From Nitrospira sp. CG24C (lineage in GTDB: Bacteria > Nitrospirota > Nitrospiria > Nitrospirales > Nitrospiraceae), in assembly GCA_002869885.2 (NCBI GenBank), contig NEWR02000007.1, forward strand, positions 96,753 to 160,752: a stretch of DNA of 64,000 nucleotides, in the 5' to 3' direction. Under the pieces are notes generated by a model, which saw only the letters and a list, made by a program, of their open reading frames with translations, had not been told where the DNA came from and did not search any database. The first letter of the stretch is position 1. Each line of letters opens with the position of its first letter. A program made the translations under genes and the position numbers. This document shows positions 10,549-18,453 of the stretch, piece by piece.

Positions 10549-10899
10549 CTACAGCAGCTCCTTCACAGCCTCTGCCGGTCTAGCCAAGATTACCTTCTCT
10601 CCCTTTTCGACAATCGGACGCTGAATGAGATCCGGATGGGCCACCATCAGATCCAGCCATTCATCGTCAGACAGGATCTTTTTAGCCAAACCGAGATCCT
10701 TGTAGATGTCCTCTTTGGTTCTCAGAATATCCTTCGGTGAGAGCCCCGCCTTTTTTAAAAGATTCTTGAGTTGAGCCTTCGTGAAGGGTTTCTCATAGTA
10801 GTTAATAGCCGTGAATGGCTTGCCACTTTCTTTTAGCAGTTGCACGGCCTGACGGCAGGTGCTGCAGGTCGGTTTTTGGTAAATCGTTACTGCTGCCAT
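10549..10899 (-). CDS. ArsC/Spx-family glutaredoxin-like protein (putative arsenate reductase)
   Basis: 116 residues with a thioredoxin-like ArsC fold: TIYQKPTCSTCRQAVQLL carries a CxxC (Cys12 and Cys15), and PDLIQRPIVEKGEKVILARP is the family-typical C-terminal block. The ArsC/YffB family includes glutaredoxin-dependent arsenate reductases and Spx regulators. The extra CxxC makes a general disulfide reductase possible, so arsenate as substrate is only inferred. There is no ars operon nearby. The start at 10899 has an AAGGAG motif seven bases upstream. Confidence 0.8.
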   Translation of the reverse strand: MAAVTIYQKPTCSTCRQAVQLLKESGKPFTAINYYEKPFTKAQLKNLLKKAGLSPKDILRTKEDIYKDLGLAKKILSDDEWLDLMVAHPDLIQRPIVEKGEKVILARPAEAVKELL

Positions 10900-10918
10900 G
10901 TTCAAACTCCTTGTCTAA

Positions 10919-11046
10919 GCAGGATGCTGAAAAAGTCCGTCAGCGGCGTTCTCGGTTCATCGAAATCCTCAACGTACCTCTGAGGGTACGCCTCCGGTTT
11001 CGATTCGCCTGCGGCCTTGCTGGACGGCCATTTTGAGCATCCTGGA
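10919..11046. repeat. 125-nt covarying palindrome, copy 1 (inverted orientation)
   Basis: Long imperfect hairpin whose ends are GGATGCTGAAAAAGTCC and its complement. The centre is a GTACC/GGGTAC stem flanked by conserved GGAGGCG and GAGGAT blocks. Compared with the copies at 34701, 44639 and 48246, internal stem sequences differ but stay complementary within each copy (here CGAAATCC pairs with GGTTTCG). It sits upstream of the ArsC-like gene and of the zinc-ribbon gene. Confidence 0.82.
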
Positions 11047-11193
11047 TTTATTCGGTCTCAGCACCGTATGGAAGATCCCAACGGTATTTGGTGTGTTAAT
11101 CGAGTTTTCCTGCGACCTACCCAGCGTCTCGCCTGCCTTGACGCCATTTTTATCCCTGTGATACATCAGCCCTATCATGCTTACATCAACGCC

Positions 11194-11580
11194 ATGATGC
11201 CGACGCCAATCTTTGGAACCAGCTCCAGCGGTCAGTTTTCCTGCGCGACAGCCACGCACCACACCTTACGAGACCTCCGCACCAAGCGCAAGGGACAGCC
11301 GGTGTTCGTCGTCGGGCATGTCTTGGCTAGGAAAGGCCAGGAAGGAAGCTTTGAAGTCTTTAACGATCGGCTGGCCATTGTCAAATTTTCCGACGGCGGC
11401 GCAATCGGCTATGATCCGCAGGAGTTGCTCTTACCTACCGAAATCGACGATAAGGGCACCGCATACTTTGAAATTCGCCCCTGCCGGCAGTGCGAGCAAC
11501 TCTTCCCTTTGACCGCTGAAGATTGTGAGTCGGCAGAAGAACCCTCCTCTTGTCCGGAATGCCGAAGTTCGAAGTTCTAG
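11194..11580 (+). CDS. Hypothetical zinc-ribbon protein with repeat-encoded C-terminus
   Basis: About 128 residues and not recognised. A central beta-rich segment (GQPVFVVGHVLARKGQ, RLAIVKFSDGGAIGYDP) is followed by two cysteine pairs, CRQC and CPEC, that probably bind zinc. The last residues (RSSKF) and the TAG stop are encoded by the heptamer array that begins near 11564, so the original C-terminus may have been replaced. The start is uncertain: ATG at 11194 or 11197. The open frame extends back to 11017 through the 125-nt palindrome but is not convincing there. No function is proposed. Confidence 0.55.
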   Translation: MMPTPIFGTSSSGQFSCATATHHTLRDLRTKRKGQPVFVVGHVLARKGQEGSFEVFNDRLAIVKFSDGGAIGYDPQELLLPTEIDDKGTAYFEIRPCRQCEQLFPLTAEDCESAEEPSSCPECRSSKF

Positions 11581-11632
11581 GTTCGAAGTTCCAGAAACCT
11601 CGAACTTCGGACCTCGAACCGTCGTCCGTCTC
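11564..11632. repeat. Heptamer palindrome (GAAGTTC type), locus 1
   Basis: 7-nt units GAAGTTC, GAAGTTC, TAGGTTC, GAAGTTC, then after CAG the complement: AAACCTC, GAACTTC, GGACCTC, GAACCGT. The left arm overlaps the end of the zinc-ribbon gene. Highly similar to 31840-31905; a shorter relative is at 13433. Confidence 0.8.
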
Positions 11633-11645
11633 GCTCGCTATCCTG

Positions 11646-12053
11646 CTAGTCCCTCAACGGTGCAACCTCAATCGCTTTCTTAATCAAACAATCGCCGGCA
11701 AAAGACTGGAGAGACATCGGCAGCATGCCGGCATCGATCACGTGCACCGTGACAATCTGGAAGCCTTCAGGGCTTTTGTACCCTTCAAGCCTCATAGCAT
11801 GGCAGATCTCGAGCTTTTTCCATATCAGATTACTTAGGATTGTCTCCGATGCGAGGAGCTTCATATCTGACACTGCGTCATTGATCGAGACCTTCGCCGT
11901 TACCTGCGCCTTGTCTTTTGGCTCCTCACTTACCACGGCAAACGCAAGGGTTTCGCCATCGGCCTGTGCCAAGGTGACTGTTCCCATTGCAATGAGACCG
12001 AGGATTGTCAGCTGGAGGGACAGATACACCGTCATTGCGTGCTTCCTCGGCAT
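11646..12053 (-). CDS. Small secreted hypothetical protein
   Basis: About 135 residues. The N-terminus has a clear signal peptide: MPRKHAMTVY, a hydrophobic LSLQLTILGLIAMGTVTLA core, then a cleavage-like AQA. The mature part contains EEPKDKAQVTAKVSIND and a C-terminal AGMLPMSLQSFAGDCLIKKA with one cysteine; I do not recognise a domain. The ATG at 12053 has an AAGGA ribosome-binding motif at good spacing. The open frame continues upstream through the nonamer repeat (giving a NETNQIDRTDRMNKT stretch), which is not part of the protein. Probably periplasmic. Confidence 0.6.
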   Translation of the reverse strand: MPRKHAMTVYLSLQLTILGLIAMGTVTLAQADGETLAFAVVSEEPKDKAQVTAKVSINDAVSDMKLLASETILSNLIWKKLEICHAMRLEGYKSPEGFQIVTVHVIDAGMLPMSLQSFAGDCLIKKAIEVAPLRD

Positions 12054-12121
12054 ATCCGATTCCTTGTGTGAATAGCCGACAAGGTGAGTATGCCAATCGA
12101 TACGAGTCATTACAAGATCCT

Positions 12122-12228
12122 GCTCTCTTGTCTTGTTCATTCGGTCTGTCCGGTCTATCTGGTTAGTTTCATTCAACCAACACACCAGACAGACCGAATA
12201 GACCAGACAGACAAGATAGACCGGGCTA
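12122..12228. repeat. Nonamer palindrome (ACCAGACAG type), locus 2
   Basis: The left arm runs 12122-12172 with units such as CGGTCTGTC and CGGTCTATC. The right arm runs 12178-12228 with perfect 9-nt phasing (ACCAGACAG, ACCGAATAG, ACCAGACAG, ACAAGATAG). It lies between the divergent secreted-protein and citrate synthase genes. Confidence 0.82.
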
Positions 12229-12280
12229 GACGTGTAGGCCCGACAGCATATATCCTGCCGCTCAGGGAAGGAGAAAAATT

Positions 12281-13414
12281 ATGCCGCATGATTTTATGCC
12301 GGGGCTTGCCGGCATCCCCGCAGCCAAATCTTCGATCAGCGATGTGGATGGGCAACGCGGCGTGCTCGAGTATCGAGGCATCCGCGTCGAAGAGCTTTGC
12401 CTGCGATCGTCCTATCTTGAAACGGCTTATCTGCTGCTGTTTGGACATCTTCCCACTCAACCGCAATTCGCGCGATGGCACGAGGACATCCTCCATCACC
12501 GCCGCATCAAGTTCAAGATTATCGATTTGTTGAAATGTCTTCCGGAGCAGGGACATCCTATGGATGCCTTGCAGGCTGCGGTTGCCGCGTTGGGCATGTT
12601 TTACCCAGGACGGAACGTCCAGGACATCGAAAATAATTATTGGTCGGCTGTCCGTCTCGTTGCCAAACTCCCCACGATCGTTGCAGCCTGGGCGCGTTTG
12701 CGGCATGGGGACGAATACATCTCACCGCGGGACGATCTCGGATTTTCTGAAAACTTTCTCTATATGCTCACTGAGACGGTGCCGCTTCCCTTGTGGGGAG
12801 ACATTTTTGATGATTGCCTGATCCTCCATGCCGAGCACACGATGAATGCCTCAACCTTCACCGGTATGGTCACTGCCTCAACCCTGGCCGATCCCTATAC
12901 GGTCGTCGCATCTTCAATCGGGGCTCTGAAGGGCCCGCTGCATGGAGGGGCCAACGAAGAAGTTGTGGAGATGTTGAAGAAAATCGGCAAACCAGGGAAA
13001 GCCAGACCGTACCTCGAAGAACAGGTCCGTGCAAAACAAAGGCTGATGGGCTTCGGTCACCGGGTGTACAAGGTCAAAGATCCCCGGGCGACGATCTTAC
13101 AAGGTCTCTGCGAGCGGCTCTTTAAGGAATGTGGCACTTCACCGTTATATGAAGTCGCCCTAGAAGTCGAACGGGTTGCAGAAGAGCTGCTGAAAGGGAA
13201 GGGGATTTATCCCAACGTCGATTTCTATTCCGGAATCGTCTACGACAAGATGCGAATCGAAACCGATCTGTTTACCCCGTTGTTTGCGATGGCGCGGGTA
13301 TCTGGGTGGGTAGCCCATTGGCTTGAACAGCTTCGAGAAAACAAATTGTTCCGGCCTGACCAGATTTACTCCGGTGAACATGGTCAACCGTATGTGCCCA
13401 TCGAGCAACGATGA
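12281..13414 (+). CDS. gltA: Citrate synthase
   Basis: 377 residues. Condenses acetyl-CoA with oxaloacetate to form citrate in the TCA cycle. Family signatures: LEYRGIRVEELC near the N-terminus, LHAEHTMNASTF (first catalytic His region), LKGPLHGGANEEV, MGFGHRVYKVKDPRA (second catalytic His region) and NVDFYSGIVYDKM (catalytic Asp region). The length fits the short, dimeric citrate synthase type. The ATG at 12281 follows an AAGGAG motif. A methylcitrate synthase role is possible from sequence alone, but no propionate genes are near. Monocistronic; a nonamer repeat lies before it and a heptamer repeat after it. Confidence 0.92.
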   Translation: MPHDFMPGLAGIPAAKSSISDVDGQRGVLEYRGIRVEELCLRSSYLETAYLLLFGHLPTQPQFARWHEDILHHRRIKFKIIDLLKCLPEQGHPMDALQAAVAALGMFYPGRNVQDIENNYWSAVRLVAKLPTIVAAWARLRHGDEYISPRDDLGFSENFLYMLTETVPLPLWGDIFDDCLILHAEHTMNASTFTGMVTASTLADPYTVVASSIGALKGPLHGGANEEVVEMLKKIGKPGKARPYLEEQVRAKQRLMGFGHRVYKVKDPRATILQGLCERLFKECGTSPLYEVALEVERVAEELLKGKGIYPNVDFYSGIVYDKMRIETDLFTPLFAMARVSGWVAHWLEQLRENKLFRPDQIYSGEHGQPYVPIEQR

Positions 13415-13432
13415 AATGTGCGTGACATAAGG

Positions 13433-13487
13433 GTTGGAGGTCCGAAGTTCGAGGTTTTTAGAACTTCAACCGTGAATATCGAACCAC
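13433..13487. repeat. Degraded heptamer palindrome (GAAGTTC type), locus 2
   Basis: Short pair of arms (GGAGGTCCGAAGTTCGAGG, then GAACTTCAACC) with 7-nt spacing partly lost. It lies between citrate synthase and hsp20 and is followed by a CGCGTCTCGCGC stretch resembling the GCGAGACGG nonamer family. Confidence 0.55.
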
Positions 13488-13625
13488 CGTTCTTGCGCGT
13501 CTCGCGCTTTGCTCCCCCTTGACTCCGCGACAGCTAGAGTTATCTGTTGCTTTATACAGAGAAGTCGGCGCGCGCTGCCAATAGATATTCTAAATTTCTG
13601 AATAAGTACAACAAGGAGGTCTACT

Positions 13626-14075
13626 ATGACGCTCGTACGGTGGAATCCGTCTCGTGAACTCGAAGAGATGTCGGATCGGTTGAATCGGATGTTTAACCGT
13701 CAAGCTCTGCCTCAGGCGAATGCTAAGGAGACGATGGTCGTCGCCGATTGGGTGCCTTCCGTGGACGTCAGCGAAACGGAAGGAGAGTACCAGATCAAGG
13801 CAGAGATCCCTGACGTGAAGAAAGAGGACGTGAAGGTGATGGTCGAAGACGGTGTCCTCACGATTCAGGGCGAGCGTAGGCAGGAGAAGGAAGAGAAGGG
13901 CAAGAAGTACCATCGGATAGAACGCTCCTATGGCAGCTTTGTCAGGAGCTTTACATTGCCTGATCTCGTGGATGAGGCGAAGGTCAAAGCGGAATTCAAA
14001 GACGGGGTTCTGAATCTCCAACTGCCCAAGTCAGAGAAGGCGAAACCGAAAGCGATCGAAGTCACGGTCGGTTAA
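13626..14075 (+). CDS. Small heat-shock protein Hsp20 (alpha-crystallin family)
   Basis: 149 residues. ATP-independent holdase chaperone that forms oligomers and binds unfolding proteins. The alpha-crystallin domain spans about 40-140: WVPSVDVSETEGEYQIKAEI, KKEDVKVMVEDGVLTIQGER, YGSFVRSFTLPDLVDEAKVK and the DGVLNLQLPK end strand, with an IEV motif near the C-terminus. It starts with TLVRWNPSRELEEM, typical of bacterial class A. A strong AAGGAGG site precedes the ATG. No CIRCE operator is seen. A good intrinsic terminator follows at 14104. Confidence 0.93.
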   Translation: MTLVRWNPSRELEEMSDRLNRMFNRQALPQANAKETMVVADWVPSVDVSETEGEYQIKAEIPDVKKEDVKVMVEDGVLTIQGERRQEKEEKGKKYHRIERSYGSFVRSFTLPDLVDEAKVKAEFKDGVLNLQLPKSEKAKPKAIEVTVG

Positions 14076-14103
14076 TCGGCAACCGTAATATCCAGTCTGA
14101 ACA

Positions 14104-14132
14104 GAGGCCCGCTCCGGCGGGCCTCTTCTTTT
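14104..14132 (+). terminator. Rho-independent terminator after hsp20
   Basis: GC-rich stem (GAGGCCCGC paired with GCGGGCCTC, loop TCCG), directly followed by a T-rich tract (TTCTTTT). Confidence 0.9.
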
Positions 14133-14162
14133 GTAGCTGGCATTCTTCTCAAGAGTTCATCT

Positions 14163-14217
14163 GATTGTTCTGGTTCAACTAAACAAACCAAATAGACCAA
14201 ACAAACAAGACAAACCA
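14163..14217. repeat. Nonamer array (ACCAGACAG type), locus 3, mostly one arm
   Basis: A run of AAACAAACC and AAATAGACC type units with only a short left complement (GTTCTGGTTCAACT). It lies between hsp20 and fumarase. Confidence 0.65.
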
Positions 14218-14309
14218 TCGGTTCTCATGCTACTGCCCTTGTACTAGCTGGCGGCTAACGTTTATTATGGCGCCCGTAACAGCTGACACCCAACACTGGA
14301 GTAGTATCC

Positions 14310-15746
14310 ATGAAGAAGACAGCGACTCAATTGGCATCTGCAACCAGAATCGAACGAGACACAATGGGCGAGCTGGCTGTACCGGCCACGGCCTATTACG
14401 GAGTGCAGACCGCCCGGGCCATCGAGAACTTTCCGATCAGCTCCTTGCGATTTCCCCGTTCCATGATTCGGGCGATGGGAATGGTCAAACGCGCTGCCGC
14501 GACAGTCAATCAGTCGCTGGGCCTCCTCGACAAGAAAACGGCTGATGCGATCAATCAGGCAGCCACGGAAGTGGTCGAGGGTAAACTCGATGCCGAATTC
14601 CCCGTAGACATTTTCCAAACCGGTTCCGGCACCTCGACGAACATGAATGCCAACGAGGTAATCTCCAATCGCGCCACCGAACTGTTAGGCGGAGCGCGAG
14701 GCAGCAAGCTGGTGCATCCAAACGACCACGTCAATTTGGGGCAATCCAGCAACGACGTAATTCCCACAGCCATTCATATCGCCGCCGGAGAGATGATGCA
14801 GCAGCAGCTCATCCCGGCCCTCACCAGTTTGCAGAAAGCACTCGCTCGTAAAGCCAAGGAGTTCGACAAGATTGTGAAAATCGGCCGCACCCATTTGCAG
14901 GATGCGACGCCCGTGCGATTGGGCCAGGAATTCGGCGGTTATGCGCGTCAAATCGAACTTGGCATTCAACGGGTCAAGCGGGCACAAGAGGCCATCAGTG
15001 AAGTCGCACTCGGAGGAACAGCAGTCGGCACAGGGCTCAATTGCCATCCGAAGTTCTCCGCTAAAGTATTGGCAATCGTTTCAAAGGAGACCGGCTGCAC
15101 CTTTACAGAAGCGAAGAACCACTTTGAAGCGCAGTCCGCTCAGGACTCATTAGTGGAAGCGAGCGGGGAGTTGAAGACCATCGCCGTGAGCCTCATGAAA
15201 ATCGCCAACGACATTCGCTGGCTCGGTTCCGGTCCGCGCTGCGGGCTCGGGGAGATCAATCTGCCGGAGACCCAACCGGGCTCGTCCATCATGCCGGGCA
15301 AGGTCAACCCGGTCATTGCCGAGTCGGTGACGATGGTCTGCGCTCAGGTGATCGGCAACGATGTGACCGTCACAGTGGGAGGGCAGGCCGCTAACTTCGA
15401 ACTGATCGTCATGCTGCCGGTGATGGCCTATAACGTATTACAATCTATTGAACTCCTCTCGACAGCCTCGACCAATTTTGCAGTGAAATGTATCGACGGC
15501 ATCAAGGCCAATGAAGAACGTTGCAAGAGTCTGATTGAAGAAAGCTTGGCCATGTGTACGGCCTTGGCGCCGGAAATCGGATACGAAGCTGCCGCGAAAC
15601 TTGCCAAGGACGCCTTCAAGTCCGGCAAGACCGTGCGCCAGATGGCCAAAGAACAAAAGGTCCTCCCGGACAAACGGCTCACCGAACTGCTCGATCCCTG
15701 GCGCATGACCGAACCAGGCGGACCGGTGGGAAGCGCAGGGGGGTAG
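14310..15746 (+). CDS. fumC: Fumarate hydratase class II
   Basis: 478 residues. Reversible hydration of fumarate to malate. Signatures: ERDTMGELAVPATAYYGVQT at the start, DIFQTGSGTSTNMNANEVI, HPNDHVNLGQSSNDVIPTA and the superfamily signature GSSIMPGKVNPVIAES. The closely related aspartase normally reads differently at the QTGSGT and SSND blocks, so fumarase is preferred. The ATG at 14310 is consistent with family starts. The C-terminus departs from the usual after MTEPGG: the tail PVGSAGG and the TAG stop lie at the edge of an octamer repeat, suggesting a remodelled end. Confidence 0.9.
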   Translation: MKKTATQLASATRIERDTMGELAVPATAYYGVQTARAIENFPISSLRFPRSMIRAMGMVKRAAATVNQSLGLLDKKTADAINQAATEVVEGKLDAEFPVDIFQTGSGTSTNMNANEVISNRATELLGGARGSKLVHPNDHVNLGQSSNDVIPTAIHIAAGEMMQQQLIPALTSLQKALARKAKEFDKIVKIGRTHLQDATPVRLGQEFGGYARQIELGIQRVKRAQEAISEVALGGTAVGTGLNCHPKFSAKVLAIVSKETGCTFTEAKNHFEAQSAQDSLVEASGELKTIAVSLMKIANDIRWLGSGPRCGLGEINLPETQPGSSIMPGKVNPVIAESVTMVCAQVIGNDVTVTVGGQAANFELIVMLPVMAYNVLQSIELLSTASTNFAVKCIDGIKANEERCKSLIEESLAMCTALAPEIGYEAAAKLAKDAFKSGKTVRQMAKEQKVLPDKRLTELLDPWRMTEPGGPVGSAGG

Positions 15747-15830
15747 GGACGGGGTAAAAGGGGTAACGGGGGTAGCGGGATAAGGGGGACAGGCTCCGCC
15801 GCCTTCAGCCGTGCCTGTGCCCCTTCTCAG
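15741..15830. repeat. Octamer repeat remnant
   Basis: Phased GGGTAACG, GGGGTAGC, GGGATAAG and GGGGACAG units, followed by a GCCTTCAGCC piece of the terminal motif. It overlaps the fumC stop. A short GTTTCAC/GCTTCAC heptamer fragment follows at 15833-15866. Confidence 0.6.
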
Positions 15831-15963
15831 GCGGCGTTTCACGTTTCACGAACGACGCTTCACGCACAAAAGCAGCTTTGACACCACAAAAGTCTCTATG
15901 TTAAAGTCCGCGGAACTGTTGAGGTTCTAGGCATTTTCGCTCACTTTCCCCAGGGAACAACGT

Positions 15964-17319
15964 ATGAGCACACCGACATCGCATGTAATCATTGTGGCTG
16001 GCGCTGGACCGGCTGGAATGGCCGTGGCTAGTTCACTTGCGAAGGCCGGCCATGAAATCATTATCCTGAATCGGGACATCAAGTTCGGCGGGTTGGCTGA
16101 ATACGGGATCTTCCCTGCAAAGCTTAAACTCCGCGGCGGTCTCAAGAAGCAGTACTGGGAATTACTCGAGCGGTCGAATGTCCACTATTTTGGCAATGTC
16201 GCCATCGGCAACGGCAAAGACCTTACCGTCGAAGAGGTCCGAAGTCTTGGCGCAAGTGCGGTCGTGTTCTCTATCGGTGCGCAGGGGACCAAGGCTATCG
16301 GTGTGGAAGGAGACTCTGCCAAAGGCGTGTTCCATGCGAAGGATGTCGTGTACCACTTTAATCGGCTTCCTGGGTTCGGCGATCGCCCGTTTGAGATGGG
16401 CAAGCATGTGGCAGTGATCGGCGCCGGCGATGTGATGGTGGATATCTCGCACTGGCTGATCCGCTACAAAAAAGTCGAGCGGGTCACCGCGATCGTGCGG
16501 CGTGGGCCTGCAGAGCGAAAGTACAATCCGAAAGAAATTCGAATGGTGTGTGCCAACATGGATGTGGAGGGGATCGCCAATGAGGTGGCCCGGATTAAGG
16601 ATCGACTTGTCACAGTCGGCCAGAATGCAGACGAAATACTCAAGGGGCTGACGGACGAGTTTACGAAATGCGAGCCGAAGGTCAGCGAGACGAAAATGGG
16701 CTTCAAGTTCCTCGCCTCTCCCAAGCGCATTCTTGTCGATGGGAACAACCGCGTGCGCGGCCTGGAGATGGAAGACAACAAGCTCGATCCAAAAGGCGAG
16801 GATACGGTCGCCGTCGGGCTGAAACAGTATTATGAGTTTCCTTGCGACTCCGTAGTCTTTGCCGTCGGCGACAAAGTCGATGAGACCGTCGGACTACCAT
16901 ATAAGAGCGGCCTGTTCGTCACAAACCCCAATAAGACCGGCAACGATCCGGACGACGCGCTCTTCCAAGCCTATGACGAAACCGCAGGCAAGGTGGTGGA
17001 CGGCGTGTTTCTCGCCGGGTGGGCACGAAAAGCAAGCGAGGGCCTAGTTGGCATCGCCAAGCGGGATGGAGATTGGTGCGCTGAAGTGGTAACCAAATAC
17101 CTCTCAACGAAAACACCGGGTAGCCACTCTGGCACAAAGATCGTCCTCGACAAGCTCGCTTCAACACTCACGGCGCACAAGAGCCACCCAGTCGATCTGG
17201 CAGGGCTCCGCATACTCGAATCAAATGAAAAAACTCACTGGGGTGAGGACTGTATCGGAGAGTTCAAATTCACGAACAACCAGGAAATGCTCAAATTGAT
17301 CGAGAGCGGGAAAGCCTAG
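15964..17319 (+). CDS. FAD-dependent pyridine nucleotide oxidoreductase (ferredoxin-NADP reductase/GltD-like)
   Basis: 451 residues. An N-terminal FAD dinucleotide fold (HVIIVAGAGPAGMAVASSL) and KFGGLAEYGIFPAKLK, the motif typical of glutamate synthase small subunit and adrenodoxin reductase-like enzymes, are followed by a second Rossmann fold at about 145 (HVAVIGAGDVMVDISHWL) for NAD(P)H, and a C-terminal FAD block (GVFLAGWARKASEGLVG). No iron-sulfur cysteine cluster is seen at the N-terminus, unlike classical GltD. It may pass electrons between NAD(P)H and ferredoxin, which is useful where a reductive TCA cycle needs ferredoxin (inference). It is convergent with NAD kinase. Confidence 0.8.
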   Translation: MSTPTSHVIIVAGAGPAGMAVASSLAKAGHEIIILNRDIKFGGLAEYGIFPAKLKLRGGLKKQYWELLERSNVHYFGNVAIGNGKDLTVEEVRSLGASAVVFSIGAQGTKAIGVEGDSAKGVFHAKDVVYHFNRLPGFGDRPFEMGKHVAVIGAGDVMVDISHWLIRYKKVERVTAIVRRGPAERKYNPKEIRMVCANMDVEGIANEVARIKDRLVTVGQNADEILKGLTDEFTKCEPKVSETKMGFKFLASPKRILVDGNNRVRGLEMEDNKLDPKGEDTVAVGLKQYYEFPCDSVVFAVGDKVDETVGLPYKSGLFVTNPNKTGNDPDDALFQAYDETAGKVVDGVFLAGWARKASEGLVGIAKRDGDWCAEVVTKYLSTKTPGSHSGTKIVLDKLASTLTAHKSHPVDLAGLRILESNEKTHWGEDCIGEFKFTNNQEMLKLIESGKA

Positions 17320-17337
17320 CCCCCACGTCTTTAATTT

Positions 17338-18198
17338 CTACCCATCCCCCCATTTGAGTTTTTCTCTGAGCACGTCGTAATAATTACTTTCGGGAAATCT
17401 GATCAACCTGGTCCGGTTCTCCGATGTCTGAATCACGACCGTATCTCCCTGCGTGATCGCCACTCCCACCTGCCCATCGAGCGTCGCCATGGCGCCGTCA
17501 TCTTTACTGGTGAGGGTCACTTCAATCTCCGCATTACCCGGCACAATCAATGGCCGATGCGTCAGCGTATGGGGACTGATCGGCGTCAGAATCAATGACT
17601 GGACTGCCGGGTCGATAATGGGACCGCCGGCTGAAAGTGAGTAGGCGGTCGATCCCGTCGGGCTGCTGACGATCAACCCGTCGCCCCGCAAGTTGGTGAC
17701 GAACCGCCCTTGAATCGCGATCTTCAGCTCGATCATGCGGGCGAGGGTGCCCTTACTGATCACGACATCGTTCAATACCACCCCTTGTGCGACTGTTTCT
17801 CCATGCCGATGAATATGCGTCCGTAGCATGAGACGTTCATCGAGGACAAAGTCATTCGCAAATACCCGTTCGAGCGAGGGGTAGAGATTCTCCAGACGGA
17901 CCTCCGTCAAAAATCCTAACCCGCCCATGTTGACCCCCAGAATGGGAATGCTTCGTTCCCCGGCAAGTCGAGCGGCACTGAGCATCGTTCCGTCGCCGCC
18001 TAAGACCAAAAGCACGTCTGCCTTGCTTGCCAGCTGAGTTTTCTGATACCCACCCTGTTCACCGAGGAGAATCGCCGATGACTGGTCCAAAATCACATCG
18101 ATGCTTCGAGCTCGGAGCCAGGCAACCACATCTTGGAGCGTGCTCTTGATCTCAGGGAACTTCGGCTTTGCCAAGATCCCGATACTTTTGTTTTTCAT
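17338..18198 (-). CDS. nadK: NAD kinase
   Basis: 286 residues. Phosphorylates NAD to NADP. Signatures: VLLVLGGDGTMLSAAR (GGDGT catalytic loop), ILGVNMGGLGFLTEV, LRGDGLIVSSPTGSTAYSLSAGGPII and an HTLTHRPLIVP block. Full length. The start ATG has an AGGGTTT element upstream, so the ribosome-binding site is only moderate. It is divergent from clpC, with 255 bases between. Confidence 0.95.
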   Translation of the reverse strand: MKNKSIGILAKPKFPEIKSTLQDVVAWLRARSIDVILDQSSAILLGEQGGYQKTQLASKADVLLVLGGDGTMLSAARLAGERSIPILGVNMGGLGFLTEVRLENLYPSLERVFANDFVLDERLMLRTHIHRHGETVAQGVVLNDVVISKGTLARMIELKIAIQGRFVTNLRGDGLIVSSPTGSTAYSLSAGGPIIDPAVQSLILTPISPHTLTHRPLIVPGNAEIEVTLTSKDDGAMATLDGQVGVAITQGDTVVIQTSENRTRLIRFPESNYYDVLREKLKWGDG

Positions 18199-18356
18199 TG
18201 CTAAAACCCTGTCGTGGCGCTATTTAGATATGGGCTGGAATGTCCGAGATTGTATCGGGAGGGTTCTTTTGAAGTCAACGAATCAGAAGCACATCAGACC
18301 TCTCTGTACGATGTTCCGTCCAGACCGGCTTTGGCATGTACGATTGTCTCACAGCC

Positions 18357-18385
18357 TTGACACTGAAAATCCTTCTAGATAGTAT
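18357..18385 (+). promoter_or_regulatory. Sigma-70-type promoter upstream of clpC
   Basis: A perfect -35 box TTGACA (18357-18362), a 17-base spacer and TAGTAT as -10 box (18380-18385). Transcription would start near 18392, leaving a leader of about 60 bases before the clpC ATG. No CtsR-like heptamer direct repeat was seen near it. Confidence 0.7.
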
Positions 18386-18453
18386 TAGGTCAGATTTTTC
18401 GAGAGCTTTGCGCATACGGAACCGGTTATAGGCTCCCCCTAAAAGGAGGCAGG

